From assembly GCF_006717045.1 (NCBI RefSeq), contig NZ_VFPH01000001.1, positions 1,922,001-1,986,000 of the forward strand: a stretch of 64,000 nt of DNA. Reading direction: 5' to 3'. Both the position numbers and the translations under genes were made by a program. Under the pieces are notes generated by a model, which saw nothing but the letters and a program-made list of their open reading frames with translations, had not been told where the DNA came from and did no database searches. This document shows, in pieces, positions 23,323 to 30,700 of the stretch. Position 1 is the first letter of the stretch, and every line of letters begins with the position of its first letter. The stretch comes from Pseudonocardia cypriaca (GTDB lineage Bacteria > Actinomycetota > Actinomycetes > Mycobacteriales > Pseudonocardiaceae).

Positions 23323-24998
23323 TCGCCCTGTTCGCTGTGACGGACGCCGGGCGGCGGGCCGCGGCCGAGCTCGCGCCCGCCCTCGACGCCCGGGTGCACG
23401 CGCTCGACGAGCTGCCCGAGCTGTGGCCCCGGCTGGACGCGGCCGTGTTCTTCCTCGCCACCGGCGCCACGGTGCGGTTGGTCGCGCCGTTGCTGGCGGA
23501 CAAGCGCACCGACCCCGGTGTGGTCTGCGTCGACGAGGCCCGTCGCTTCGCCGTCGCACTGGCCGGCGGGCACGAGGGCGGTGCGAACGCGCTCGCCGAA
23601 CGGGTCGGCGCGTTACTGGGCGCCCAGCCCGTGATCACGACGGCCTCCGACGCTACCGCCACCACCGGCGTTCACGACCTGGCCACCGCGCTCGACGCGG
23701 TGGTCGACGGCGACGCGGCGGCGGCCGGCCGCGCTCTGCTGGACGGCACGGCGGTGGTCGAGAACCCGCTCGGTTTCCCGCTGCCCCCGCTCCCGGGACG
23801 TCAGCAAAGCCACTTCGCTGACGTCCGGGTCGTCGTGAGCGACCGTGTGCATGAGACCGACGACCGAGTCGTCCGGGTCGTGCCGCCCACGCTCGTCGTC
23901 GGGATCGGCTCCGCGCGGGGAGTGCCTGCGGCCGCCGTCGTCGCAGCAATTCGGCGCATCGAGACCGAGCACGGGTTCGACCTGCGCGCCGTGCGCGCGT
24001 ACGCGAGCGTCGACCTCAAGGCGGACGAGGCCGGGATCCTCGCCGCGATCGCGCCCGCCGAGCTGCGGACGTACCCCGCGGAGGTGCTCGCCCGGGTCGC
24101 CGTGCCGAACCCGAGTGAGGTGGTGCGCGCCGAGGTCGGTACGGCGAGCGTCGCCGAGGCCGCCGCCCTGCACGCGGCCGCCGAGCTGGGCGGCGGGGCG
24201 CCGGTCGAGCTGGTCGTCGAGAAGCTGAAGGGCGAGAACGTGACGGTTGCGGCGGCGCGGATCCGGCCCCGCGGGCGGCTCGCGATCGTCGGGCTGGGGC
24301 CGGGCGCGGCCGACCTGCGGGTGCCGCGCGCCGAGACCGAGCTGCGCCGCGCCTCCGTGGTGGTCGGCCTCGACCAGTACGTCGACCAGGTCCGCCGCCT
24401 GCTCCGCCCGGGCACCGAGATCCGGGCGAGCGGCCTCGGCGACGAGGAGCAGCGGGCAGCCGACGCCGTCGCGCTCGCCGCGAAGGGCCGGGCGGTCGCG
24501 CTGATCGGGTCCGGCGATGCGGGCGTCTACGCGATGGCGAGCCCCGCGCTGCAGCAGGCCGGGGCCGACATCGAGGTCGTCGGTGTCCCCGGCGTCACGG
24601 CCGCGCTCGCCGCCGCCGCGTTGCTCGGTGCCCCGCTCGGGCACGACCACGTGCTGATCTCGCTCTCGGACCTGCACACCCCGTGGCCGGTGATCGAACG
24701 GCGGATCGCCGCCGCTGCCGAGGCCGACCTCGTCACCTGCTTCTACAACCCCCGCAGCCGCGACCGGCACTGGCAGCTCGGCGCCGCCCTCGACGCCTTC
24801 CGCGCCCACCGCCCGCCCACCACGCCCGTCGGCGCCGTCCGGCAGGCGGGGCGGCCGGGGCAACGGGTGTGGACGGCCCCACTCGCGGAGTTCGACCCGG
24901 CCGAGGTCGACATGCTCACGACCGTGGTCGTCGGGTCGTCGGCCACGCGGATGGTGGCGGGGCGGATGGTCACGCCGCGGGGTTATCGCTGGAGCTGA
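23319..24998 (+). CDS. cobJ: CbiG-CobJ fusion: cobalt-precorrin-5A hydrolase / precorrin-3B C17-methyltransferase
   Basis: 559 aa. The N-terminal CbiG part (about 1-310) has FFLATGATVRLVAPLLADK, DEARRFAVALAGGHEGGAN and the CbiG C-terminal/CobE-like domain VVGIGSARGVPAAAV...KLKGENVTVA. The C-terminal CobJ part (about 322-559) has LAIVGLGPGAADLRVPRA, LIGSGDAGVYAMAS, GVPGVTAALAAAALLGAPLGHD and TCFYNPRSRDR. The two activities act near the ring-contraction step. A hairpin repeat (23792-23829) interrupts the CbiG part in frame near residue 160. ATG at 23319 overlaps the cobL stop (ATGA). Such fusions are known in actinobacteria. Confidence 0.93.
   Translation: MIALFAVTDAGRRAAAELAPALDARVHALDELPELWPRLDAAVFFLATGATVRLVAPLLADKRTDPGVVCVDEARRFAVALAGGHEGGANALAERVGALLGAQPVITTASDATATTGVHDLATALDAVVDGDAAAAGRALLDGTAVVENPLGFPLPPLPGRQQSHFADVRVVVSDRVHETDDRVVRVVPPTLVVGIGSARGVPAAAVVAAIRRIETEHGFDLRAVRAYASVDLKADEAGILAAIAPAELRTYPAEVLARVAVPNPSEVVRAEVGTASVAEAAALHAAAELGGGAPVELVVEKLKGENVTVAAARIRPRGRLAIVGLGPGAADLRVPRAETELRRASVVVGLDQYVDQVRRLLRPGTEIRASGLGDEEQRAADAVALAAKGRAVALIGSGDAGVYAMASPALQQAGADIEVVGVPGVTAALAAAALLGAPLGHDHVLISLSDLHTPWPVIERRIAAAAEADLVTCFYNPRSRDRHWQLGAALDAFRAHRPPTTPVGAVRQAGRPGQRVWTAPLAEFDPAEVDMLTTVVVGSSATRMVAGRMVTPRGYRWS
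23792..23829. repeat. In-frame hairpin of the AAAGCCACTT family inside cbiG-cobJ
   Basis: GGACGTCAGC (23796-23805), loop AAAGCCACTTC, GCTGACGTCC (23817-23826). It codes GRQQSHFADVR between two CbiG subdomains. The AGCAAAGCCACTT core is shared with the hairpin at 19302-19358, so it is an inserted repeat rather than native coding sequence. Confidence 0.75.
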
Positions 24999-25019
24999 TC
25001 ACCGCGGTACCGTCGTTGC

Positions 25020-25226
25020 ATGGCGATGTCCCTGCGGCTCACCGACGAGGAGACCGAGGCCCTGCGGGCGCAGGCGGAGCGCGAGGGCCGGTCGATGCAG
25101 GTCGTCGCCCGGGCCGCGATCAGGCAGTACATCGAGCAGGACGGGCACCGCGCACGCGTGGCCGCCTCCGCGAGCGCCGGCGCACGCCGGTACGCGGAGG
25201 CGCTGCGTCGGCTCGGTGAGGCGTGA
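25020..25226 (+). CDS. Ribbon-helix-helix-type antitoxin of a Doc-like module
   Basis: 68 aa. SLRLTDEETEALRAQAEREGRSMQVVARAAIRQYI is the RHH/CopG-like DNA-binding fold and is followed by a basic Ala-rich tail that would wrap the toxin. ATG 25020 (another in-frame ATG at 25026); no Shine-Dalgarno is visible. The stop overlaps the GTG of the toxin gene (GTGA 25223-25226), the usual antitoxin-toxin coupling. With the toxin frame broken, this gene may be a remnant repressor. Confidence 0.82.
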   Translation: MAMSLRLTDEETEALRAQAEREGRSMQVVARAAIRQYIEQDGHRARVAASASAGARRYAEALRRLGEA

Positions 25227-25602
25227 CCGAGTACCTCGACGCCGACGACCTCCTGGCCATCGCGCAGTACGCGATCGGCGGCGAGGTCGCGATCCGGGAC
25301 CACGGGCTCCTCGCCTCAGCGGCGGCGCGACCCCAGGCGAGTGCCTTCGGCGCCGACGTCTACCCGTCGCTGCACGTGAAGGCGCGGCGCTGCTGCACTC
25401 GCTCGCCGGCAACCGCCCGTTGGTGGACGGCAACAAGCGCCTCGCGTGGCTCGCGACCTACGTGTTCCTCGACACCAACGGCCACGCCCCGATCGCGAGC
25501 CAGGACGCCGTCTTCGACCTGGTGATGGCGGTAGCGTCCGGTGCGCTCGACGACCTGGAGAAGATCGCCGGGCAGCTCGCCGCCTGGTCCCGGGACCGGT
25601 AG
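25223..25602 (+). pseudogene. Doc/Fic-family toxin, frameshifted
   Basis: The first 53 codons (EYLDADDLLAIAQYAIGG ... DVYPSLHVK) are in one frame and the rest (AALLHSLAGNRPLVDGNKR, LAWLATYVFLDTNGH) in the -1 frame; the switch lies at about 25381-25386, consistent with loss of one G. Together they would give a 126-residue Doc protein. Doc kinases and Fic AMP-transferases carry H-x-F/A-x-D/E-x-x-N-K-R; here the first position is Arg (NRPLVDGNKR), so the catalytic His is also missing. The toxin is therefore probably inactive for two independent reasons, unless the frameshift is a sequencing error. Confidence 0.82.
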
Positions 25603-25646
25603 CGACTCGCGTACACCCAGACCGCGACTCGCGGGAAGGGTGCGAC
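25602..25646 (-). repeat. GCGAGTCG repeat element, copy 1
   Basis: Begins on the last base of the doc stop codon. Read on the minus strand it is CCCTTCCCGCGAGTCGCGG followed by TCTGGGTGTACGCGAGTCGC. About 37 of 42 bases match the element at 39342-39389, which lies in the opposite orientation and also starts directly after a stop codon. Confidence 0.8.
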
Positions 25647-25669
25647 CTCGGGCACGCGGTGGGGGAGTG

Positions 25670-25782
25670 GCGGCGCGCGGCGGGTTAGGCTCGGCCGGCT
25701 GCGCGGGAACCCGGTGCGACCCCGGGGCGGTCCCGCCACTGTGATCCGCGAACTCGCGGCAGCCAGACCTCGCGCGGCGCAC
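25670..25782 (+). promoter_or_regulatory. Cobalamin riboswitch upstream of cobH
   Basis: Conserved core elements are visible in order: GGGAACCCGGTGCGACCCCG (25704-25723), the GGCGGTCCCGCCACTGTGA block (25726-25744), and the B12 box GCCAGACCT (25762-25770). A plausible P1 helix pairs about 25670-25680 with about 25771-25781. Adenosylcobalamin binding is expected to hide the downstream GGGGAGGAG ribosome site (25815-25823) of cobH and so repress cobH-cbiX-cobA. Ends are approximate. Confidence 0.93.
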
Positions 25783-25827
25783 CCACCACCGACCCCGTCC
25801 GGGCGTGGACACCCGGGGAGGAGCACC

Positions 25828-26421
25828 GTGAACGCGCGCACTGCCGTGCATCCGATCGAGCAGGAGTCGTACGCGATCCTGCGCAGCAGGCTCGACACCT
25901 CCGATCTGCCGCCGCTCACGCGCGCGGTCGTCGAGCGGGTGGTGCACACGAGCGCCGACACCACGTGGGTCGGTGACCTGGTCGCTGACGAGGAGGCGCT
26001 GCGCGCGGGCCGGGAGGCCCTGCTCGCGGGGGCGCCGCTGGTCACGGACGTGCGGATGCTGGCCGCCGGGATCACCGCGCGTCCTGCGGTGGTGGCGCTG
26101 GACCTCGCCGGGGAGCCGGAGCCCGGGCTGACCCGCTCCGCGGCCGGGATCAGGGCCGCCGCCGCGCAGCACCCGGAGGGCGCGGTGTGGGCGATCGGGA
26201 ACGCGCCGACCGCGCTGCACGAGCTGGTGCGCTGCGCCACCGACGGCATGGTGCGCACACCGCTCGTGGTCGGCCTGCCGGTCGGGTTCGTCGGTGCCGT
26301 GGCGGCGAAGGCGGCGCTGCGCGCTTCAGGGTTGCCGGCCGTCAGCAACCGCAGCGAGCGGGGTGGGGCCGCCGTCGCGGCCGCTGCCGTGAACGCGCTG
26401 CTCTACGCGGAGGTGGAGTGA
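25828..26421 (+). CDS. cobH: Precorrin-8X methylmutase CobH/CbiC
   Basis: 197 aa. It moves the C11 methyl group to C12 to form hydrogenobyrinic acid (or cobyrinic acid). Family landmarks: HPIEQESYAILRSRLDTSD at the start, VVHTSADTTWVGDLV (with the catalytic His region), PLVTDVRMLAAGI, AIGNAPTALHELV and GLPVGFVGAVAAKAAL. GTG at 25828 has GGGGAGGAG five bases upstream and lies just after a cobalamin riboswitch. Its stop shares one base with the cbiX start (TGATG). Confidence 0.95.
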   Translation: MNARTAVHPIEQESYAILRSRLDTSDLPPLTRAVVERVVHTSADTTWVGDLVADEEALRAGREALLAGAPLVTDVRMLAAGITARPAVVALDLAGEPEPGLTRSAAGIRAAAAQHPEGAVWAIGNAPTALHELVRCATDGMVRTPLVVGLPVGFVGAVAAKAALRASGLPAVSNRSERGGAAVAAAAVNALLYAEVE

Positions 26422-27314
26422 TGGCACCGCCGCTGCTGCTCGTCGGCCACGGCACGGTCGATGCGACCGGTGTGGAGGAGTTCGTCGCCTTCACCGGCCG
26501 CATGCGCGGGATGCTGGACGTGGACGTGGCGGGCGGTTTCATCGAGCTGTCGGCGCCCACCGTCCACCAGGCGTGGACCGAGCTGTCGGAGCGCGGGCAC
26601 CAAAGGATGGCGGCCGTGCCGATGGTGCTGGTCGCGGCCGGGCACGCGAAGGGGGACATCCCGGCGGCGCTGCAGCGCGAGGTCGTGCGCGACCCGGCCA
26701 CCGGTTACGTCTTCGGCCGCCCGCTCGGGCCGCACCCGCTGCTGCAGCAGGTCCTCGAAGCCCGGATCGGCGAGGTGGCCCCGGCAGGCGACACGGCCGT
26801 GCTGCTCGTCGGCCGGGGGTCCACCGACCCCGACGCCAACGCGGAGATCTGCAAGGTCGCGCGGCTGTTGCAGGAGGGGCGCGGGTACGACTTCGTCGAG
26901 CCGGCGTTCGTCTCGTTGGCCGCCCCCGACGTGCCGGCCGGGCTGGCCCGCTGCCGGGCACTGGGCGCGCGGCGCGTGGTGGTGGCGCCCTACTTCCTGT
27001 TCGACGGGGTGCTGCCGCGCCGGGTGGGCGACCAGGCCCGCGCGTTCGCCGCGAGCCACCCGGACGTCGACGTGCGGGTGGCGCGGCACATCGGCGACTG
27101 CCCCGAGCTCGCGCAGCTGGTGACGGAGCGCTACCGCGAGGCGCTGCACGGCGACATCCGGATGAACTGCGACACCTGCGCCTACCGCGTCCTGCTGCCC
27201 GGGTTCGAGGACAAGCTCGGCGCCGCGCAGACCCCGCACCACCACCCGGACGATCCCTCACACGGTCATGGGCACGGCCACGGGCACGGCCACGGACACG
27301 TCGTCGCGCGATGA
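26421..27314 (+). CDS. cbiX: Sirohydrochlorin cobaltochelatase CbiX-like protein with His-rich tail
   Basis: 297 aa, a two-domain CbiX. Each half begins with the chelatase pattern: PLLLVGHGTVDATG and AVLLVGRGSTDPDANAE. LVAAGHAKGDIPAAL carries the metal-site His. The C-terminus has MNCDTCAYR, possibly a metal site, and then a run of alternating His-Gly (HGHGHGHGHGH) like those of metallochaperones, likely to hold or buffer cobalt. It would insert cobalt into sirohydrochlorin (early, anaerobic-type route) or serve as ferrochelatase for siroheme. Overlaps cobA (ATGATG at 27311). Confidence 0.9.
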   Translation: MAPPLLLVGHGTVDATGVEEFVAFTGRMRGMLDVDVAGGFIELSAPTVHQAWTELSERGHQRMAAVPMVLVAAGHAKGDIPAALQREVVRDPATGYVFGRPLGPHPLLQQVLEARIGEVAPAGDTAVLLVGRGSTDPDANAEICKVARLLQEGRGYDFVEPAFVSLAAPDVPAGLARCRALGARRVVVAPYFLFDGVLPRRVGDQARAFAASHPDVDVRVARHIGDCPELAQLVTERYREALHGDIRMNCDTCAYRVLLPGFEDKLGAAQTPHHHPDDPSHGHGHGHGHGHGHVVAR

Positions 27315-28540
27315 TGTCGCACGTGGATCCGTATCTCGTCGGGCTCGACCTGGCCGGCCGCCGCGTCGTCGTGGTCGGTGGCGGCGGCGTCGCCCAGCGC
27401 CGCCTGGGCGGGCTGCTCACCGCGGGGGCCGACGTCGAGGTCGTGGCGCCGCAGGTCACCCCGGCGGTCGAGGCCATGGCCACCGCGGGGGAGCTGCGCT
27501 GGACGGCGCGCGGCTTCCGGGCCGGTGACCTGGACGGCGCCTGGTACGCCATCGCGTGCACCGACGATCCGAACGTGAACGCGCAGGTGGGTGCGGAGGC
27601 GCTGGAGCGGCGGGTGTTCTGCGTCCGCGCCGACGACGCGCCGCGGGGCAGCGCGGTCACGCCGGCCGTCGGGCGGCACGACGGGCTGACGGTCGGCGTC
27701 CTCGCCGGGGGCAACCCCCGCCGGTCGGCTGCGGTGCGCACGGCGCTGGTCGAGGCTCTGCACGCCGGGGTCGTGGACGATGCCGCGGAGCCGGTGCGGC
27801 CGGGCGTCGCGCTCGTCGGGGGCGGGCCGGGCGATCCGGAACTCATCACGGTGCGCGGCAGGCGGCTGCTCTCGCGCGCCGACGTCGTGGTCACCGACCG
27901 GCTCGGCCCGCGCGACCTGCTCGACACGCTCGGCCCGCACGTCGAGGTGATCGACGCCTCCAAGATCCCCTACGGCCGTGCGATGAACCAGGCCCGGATC
28001 AACGAGCTGCTCGTCGAGCACGCCCGTGCCGGCAAGTTCGTGGTGCGGCTCAAGGGCGGGGACCCGTACGTGTTCGGCCGCGGCTTCGAGGAGGCCCTCG
28101 CCTGCGCCGAGGCCGGGGTGCCGGTCACGGTCGTACCCGGTGTGACGAGCGCGTTCGCCGCGCCCGCCGTCGCGGACGTGCCGGTGAGCCACCGCGGGGT
28201 GGCGCACGAGATCGTCGTGGTGTCCGGGCACGTCGCGCCGGACGACCCGCGCAGCCTCGTCGACTGGCCCGCGCTCGCGCGGCTGCGGGGCACGGTGGTG
28301 CTGCTGATGGCCGTGGAGCGGATCGGGGCGTTCGCCGAGGCGCTGATGGCGGGCGGCCGCCCCGCGGACACGCCCGTGGCAGTGGTGCAGGACGGCACCA
28401 TGCGGATCCAGCGGACGCTGCGCGCGACGCTCGCCACCGTCGCCGACGAGGTTCGCGAGCAGGGGATCAACCCGCCCGCCGTGGTCGTCGTCGGGCCGGT
28501 CGCCGGCCTCGCCGAGGGCGTCACCGCGAGTAGTAGCTGA
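27311..28540 (+). CDS. cobA: CysG-like uroporphyrinogen-III C-methyltransferase with precorrin-2 dehydrogenase domain
   Basis: 409 aa. The N-terminal third has the NAD-binding fold of precorrin-2 dehydrogenase/sirohydrochlorin ferrochelatase (RRVVVVGGGGVAQRRLGGLL, YAIACTDDPNVNAQV). The C-terminal two-thirds is SUMT: ALVGGGPGDPELITVRG, VRLKGGDPYVFGRGFEEA, VTVVPGVTSAFAAPAVA, VVLLMAVERI. It converts uroporphyrinogen III to precorrin-2 and may oxidise it to sirohydrochlorin, feeding CbiX encoded just upstream. The ATG at 27311 overlaps the cbiX stop. The 3' end overlaps the convergent MerR gene by 20 bases. Confidence 0.94.
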   Translation: MMSHVDPYLVGLDLAGRRVVVVGGGGVAQRRLGGLLTAGADVEVVAPQVTPAVEAMATAGELRWTARGFRAGDLDGAWYAIACTDDPNVNAQVGAEALERRVFCVRADDAPRGSAVTPAVGRHDGLTVGVLAGGNPRRSAAVRTALVEALHAGVVDDAAEPVRPGVALVGGGPGDPELITVRGRRLLSRADVVVTDRLGPRDLLDTLGPHVEVIDASKIPYGRAMNQARINELLVEHARAGKFVVRLKGGDPYVFGRGFEEALACAEAGVPVTVVPGVTSAFAAPAVADVPVSHRGVAHEIVVVSGHVAPDDPRSLVDWPALARLRGTVVLLMAVERIGAFAEALMAGGRPADTPVAVVQDGTMRIQRTLRATLATVADEVREQGINPPAVVVVGPVAGLAEGVTASSS

Positions 28541-28886
28541 TCTTGTCGTCGAGCACGGCGATCGCGGCCTGCAGCCGCCGGGCGCGGTCGACGAGCTCCT
28601 CCCGGCGCCTGCGCAGGAAGCCCACCCGGTCGCCGGTGCCCTCGCTGCGCAGCAGCTCGGTGAACCGGCGCAGGTCGGCGATGCCGAGCTCGGCGTCGCG
28701 CAGGCAGGTGACGATGCCGATCCAGGTGAGGTCGTCCGCGGTGTAGCGGCGGTGCCCGCTCGTGGCGCGCTCGATCGGTCCGATCAGCCCCTCCCGCTCG
28801 TAGTAGCGCAGCGTGTCGAGGGACAGCCCGGTGCGCCGGGCGGCCTCGGCCGGGTCGACCGTGGGGACGTCGGGGGAGAGGGCCAT
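28521..28886 (-). CDS. MerR-family transcriptional regulator
   Basis: 121 aa. MerR N-terminal wing-helix: DPAEAARRTGLSLDTLRYY then EREGLIGPIERATSGHRRY, followed by a coiled-coil dimerisation helix (FLRRRREELVDRARRLQAAI). No Cys-rich metal site, so it is of the organic-effector type. ATG at 28886 lies four bases after the stop of the broken aldo/keto reductase, in the same orientation, so both are probably transcribed from the palindromic promoter at 29859-29874. Confidence 0.9.
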   Translation of the reverse strand: MALSPDVPTVDPAEAARRTGLSLDTLRYYEREGLIGPIERATSGHRRYTADDLTWIGIVTCLRDAELGIADLRRFTELLRSEGTGDRVGFLRRRREELVDRARRLQAAIAVLDDKISYYSR

Positions 28887-28890
28887 GGCA

Positions 28891-29842
28891 TCAGGTTGCC
28901 GCATCGAGCCGCTCCCGATGCGCGCCGGTCAGGACGATCTCCTCGGCGGCCATCGCCTCCGCCAGCTGGTCGGCGCCGCTCACCCCGACGATGGGGGAGA
29001 TCGCCGGCAGGCCGCCCAGGAGCCAGGCCAGCACCACTGGTTGCGCGTGGCGCCGAGCTCGTCCGCGACGGCGTCCAGCGCCGCCAGTCGCCGCGCGGTG
29101 CCGGGGTGTCGTACGCCTGCGGGAACGGCCGGTCGGCACGCACGTACCCTCCGTTCAGCAGCGGCGTGTAGGCCCACACCTCGAGGTCCTCGGCCGCGGC
29201 GTAGTCGAGGTCGTCGGGGCTCATCAGGCGGTGCCCCGCATCCGGGAGCGGGGCCCCGGGCCGTGGCTCCACGTAGGAGCGGCGCAGCTGTAGGGCGCTC
29301 CACCCCTCGACGCCCTGGTCGCGGGCGATCCCGCGGGCCCGCTCGACGCGCCAGGCCGCGTGGTTGGACGCCCCGAGCCGGCGCGCGACACCCTGCGCGA
29401 CGACCTCGCCGAACGCGGCGACGGTCTCCTCCAGCGGCACCGTCCGGTCCTCGGCGTGCGCCCACAGCAGGTCGACGTGGTCGACGCCGAGCCGGCGCAG
29501 GCTCGCCGGGACCGCGTCCGCGATCGCGGCGGCGGAGAGCCCCTCCGCCGACTCCGGCCAGCGGTGCGGCACCAGCGGCTGCTGCCGCACCTTGGTGGCG
29601 ATCCGCACCCGGTCCCGCACGCCGGGGCGGGCGGCGAGCCAGCGGCCGATCAGCTCCTCGCTCTGCCCGCCGACACCGCTCGGGTCGTTCCAGAACGCGT
29701 AGCAGTTCGCGGTGTCGATCCAGGCGCCGCCGGCGTCGACGTAGGCGTCGAGCAGGGCGAACGCCGTGTCGTCCGCGACCGTGGTGCCGAAGTTCATCGC
29801 ACCGAGGACGATCCGTCCACGGCGGGGGAGCGCAGCCGTCAT
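28891..29842 (-). pseudogene. Aldo/keto reductase with two single-base frameshifts
   Basis: The 5' part reads normally (VLGAMNFGTTVADD, DTANCYAFWND, ATKVRQQPLVPHRW, DHVDLLWAHAEDRTVPLEE). Near 29101-29108 the frame must change to continue (GTARRLAALDAVADELGATRN), and near 29035-29042 it changes again to give QPVVLAWLLGGLPAISPIVG and the end at 28891. Both shifts fit loss of one G, in CCGG and in CAGGTGG. The uninterrupted reading frame would give a protein about 317 aa long. ATG 29842 with GAGGG upstream. Either a real pseudogene or two assembly errors. Confidence 0.82.
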
Positions 29843-29858
29843 GCGGGCACCCTCGATG

Positions 29859-29874
29859 CTGGAGCGCGCTCCAG
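29859..29874 (-). promoter_or_regulatory. MerR-type operator/promoter palindrome
   Basis: Perfect palindrome CTGGAGCGCGCTCCAG, preceded on the minus strand by CTTGAC, so that TTGACC followed by a dyad in a long spacer resembles SoxR/MerR-type promoters. It lies about 17 bases upstream of the aldo/keto reductase start and is the probable binding site of the MerR protein encoded at the end of the same transcript. Confidence 0.65.
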
Positions 29875-29905
29875 GTCAAGCTGCGGCACGTGCGAGAGTG
29901 GTGGC

Positions 29906-30472
29906 GTGCCGGAACCGGAGCGCTCCCTCCTCGACCTCACCGTCCGCGAGCTGCTCGACTCCGTCGCCGCGCGCACGCCGGCGCCCGGTGGAGGCGGCGT
30001 CGCCGCGCTCGTCACGGCGATGGCGGCCGGTCTCACCGCGATGGCCGCTCGGTTCGGCGACGGTGCGGTCGCCGCGCGCGCCGACGAGCTGCGCGCCACC
30101 GCCGCCCCGCTCGCCGACCAGGACGCGGCCGCGTACGGGGGCTTCCTGGAGGCCACCCGCCGCCCGCGCGACGACCCGGATCGCGCCGACGCCGTCGCGC
30201 GGGCGCGGCAGGACACCATCGCCGTGCCCGTCGTGATCGCCGACGTCGCGGGCGAGGTGGCCGGTCTCGCCGCCGACCTGGTGCTCAACGGCAACCCGAA
30301 CCTGCGCAGCGACGCCGCCGCGGCCGTCCATCTCGCAGCCGGCGCGGCGGCCACGGCGGCCGAGCTGCTCGCCGCGAACGTCAAGGGCGAGCAGGGGGTC
30401 GCCGAGCGCGACCGCGCCCGCGAGATCGCGGCCGCGGCTCGCGTGCTCACCGAACAGGTGGACCGGGAGTGA
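29906..30472 (+). CDS. Cyclodeaminase/cyclohydrolase family protein (FTCD C-terminal domain)
   Basis: 188 aa. The all-helical family of methenyl-tetrahydrofolate cyclohydrolase/formimino-THF cyclodeaminase is recognised from LTVRELLDSVAARTPAPGGGGVAAL (quoted in part: ARTPAPGGGGVAAL), which is the conserved PxPGGGSxAA segment, and from LVLNGNPNLRSDAAAAV, matching the GN-x-N-x-xSDxxVA motif. It probably interconverts one-carbon-loaded folates. GTG at 29906 has no strong Shine-Dalgarno. Divergent from the aldo/keto reductase-MerR unit. Confidence 0.87.
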   Translation: MPEPERSLLDLTVRELLDSVAARTPAPGGGGVAALVTAMAAGLTAMAARFGDGAVAARADELRATAAPLADQDAAAYGGFLEATRRPRDDPDRADAVARARQDTIAVPVVIADVAGEVAGLAADLVLNGNPNLRSDAAAAVHLAAGAAATAAELLAANVKGEQGVAERDRAREIAAAARVLTEQVDRE

Positions 30473-30540
30473 CCGCCTAGCGGTGGCTGCCGCCCGGCCA
30501 TGACCTAAGAGGCGCCGGCGGCGGCGCGGGCCGGGTGGCG

Positions 30541-30700
30541 CGGCCACCAGCTGCGCTCGCCGAGCAGCGTCAGCACCGACGGCAGGATGAGGATCCGCAG
30601 CACCACGGCGTCGAACAGCACGGCCACCAGCTGCGCTCGCCGAGCAGCGTCAGCACCGACGGCAGGATGAGGATCCGCAGCACCACGGCGTCGAACAGCA
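30541..30700. repeat. 80-bp perfect tandem duplication at the 3' end of the MMPL gene
   Basis: Bases 30541-30620 and 30621-30700 are identical (starting CGGCCACCAGCTGCGCTCGC). Eighty is not a multiple of three, so the second copy shifts the frame. The short CGGCCACC that follows at 30701 probably supported slippage or unequal recombination. Confidence 0.97.
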
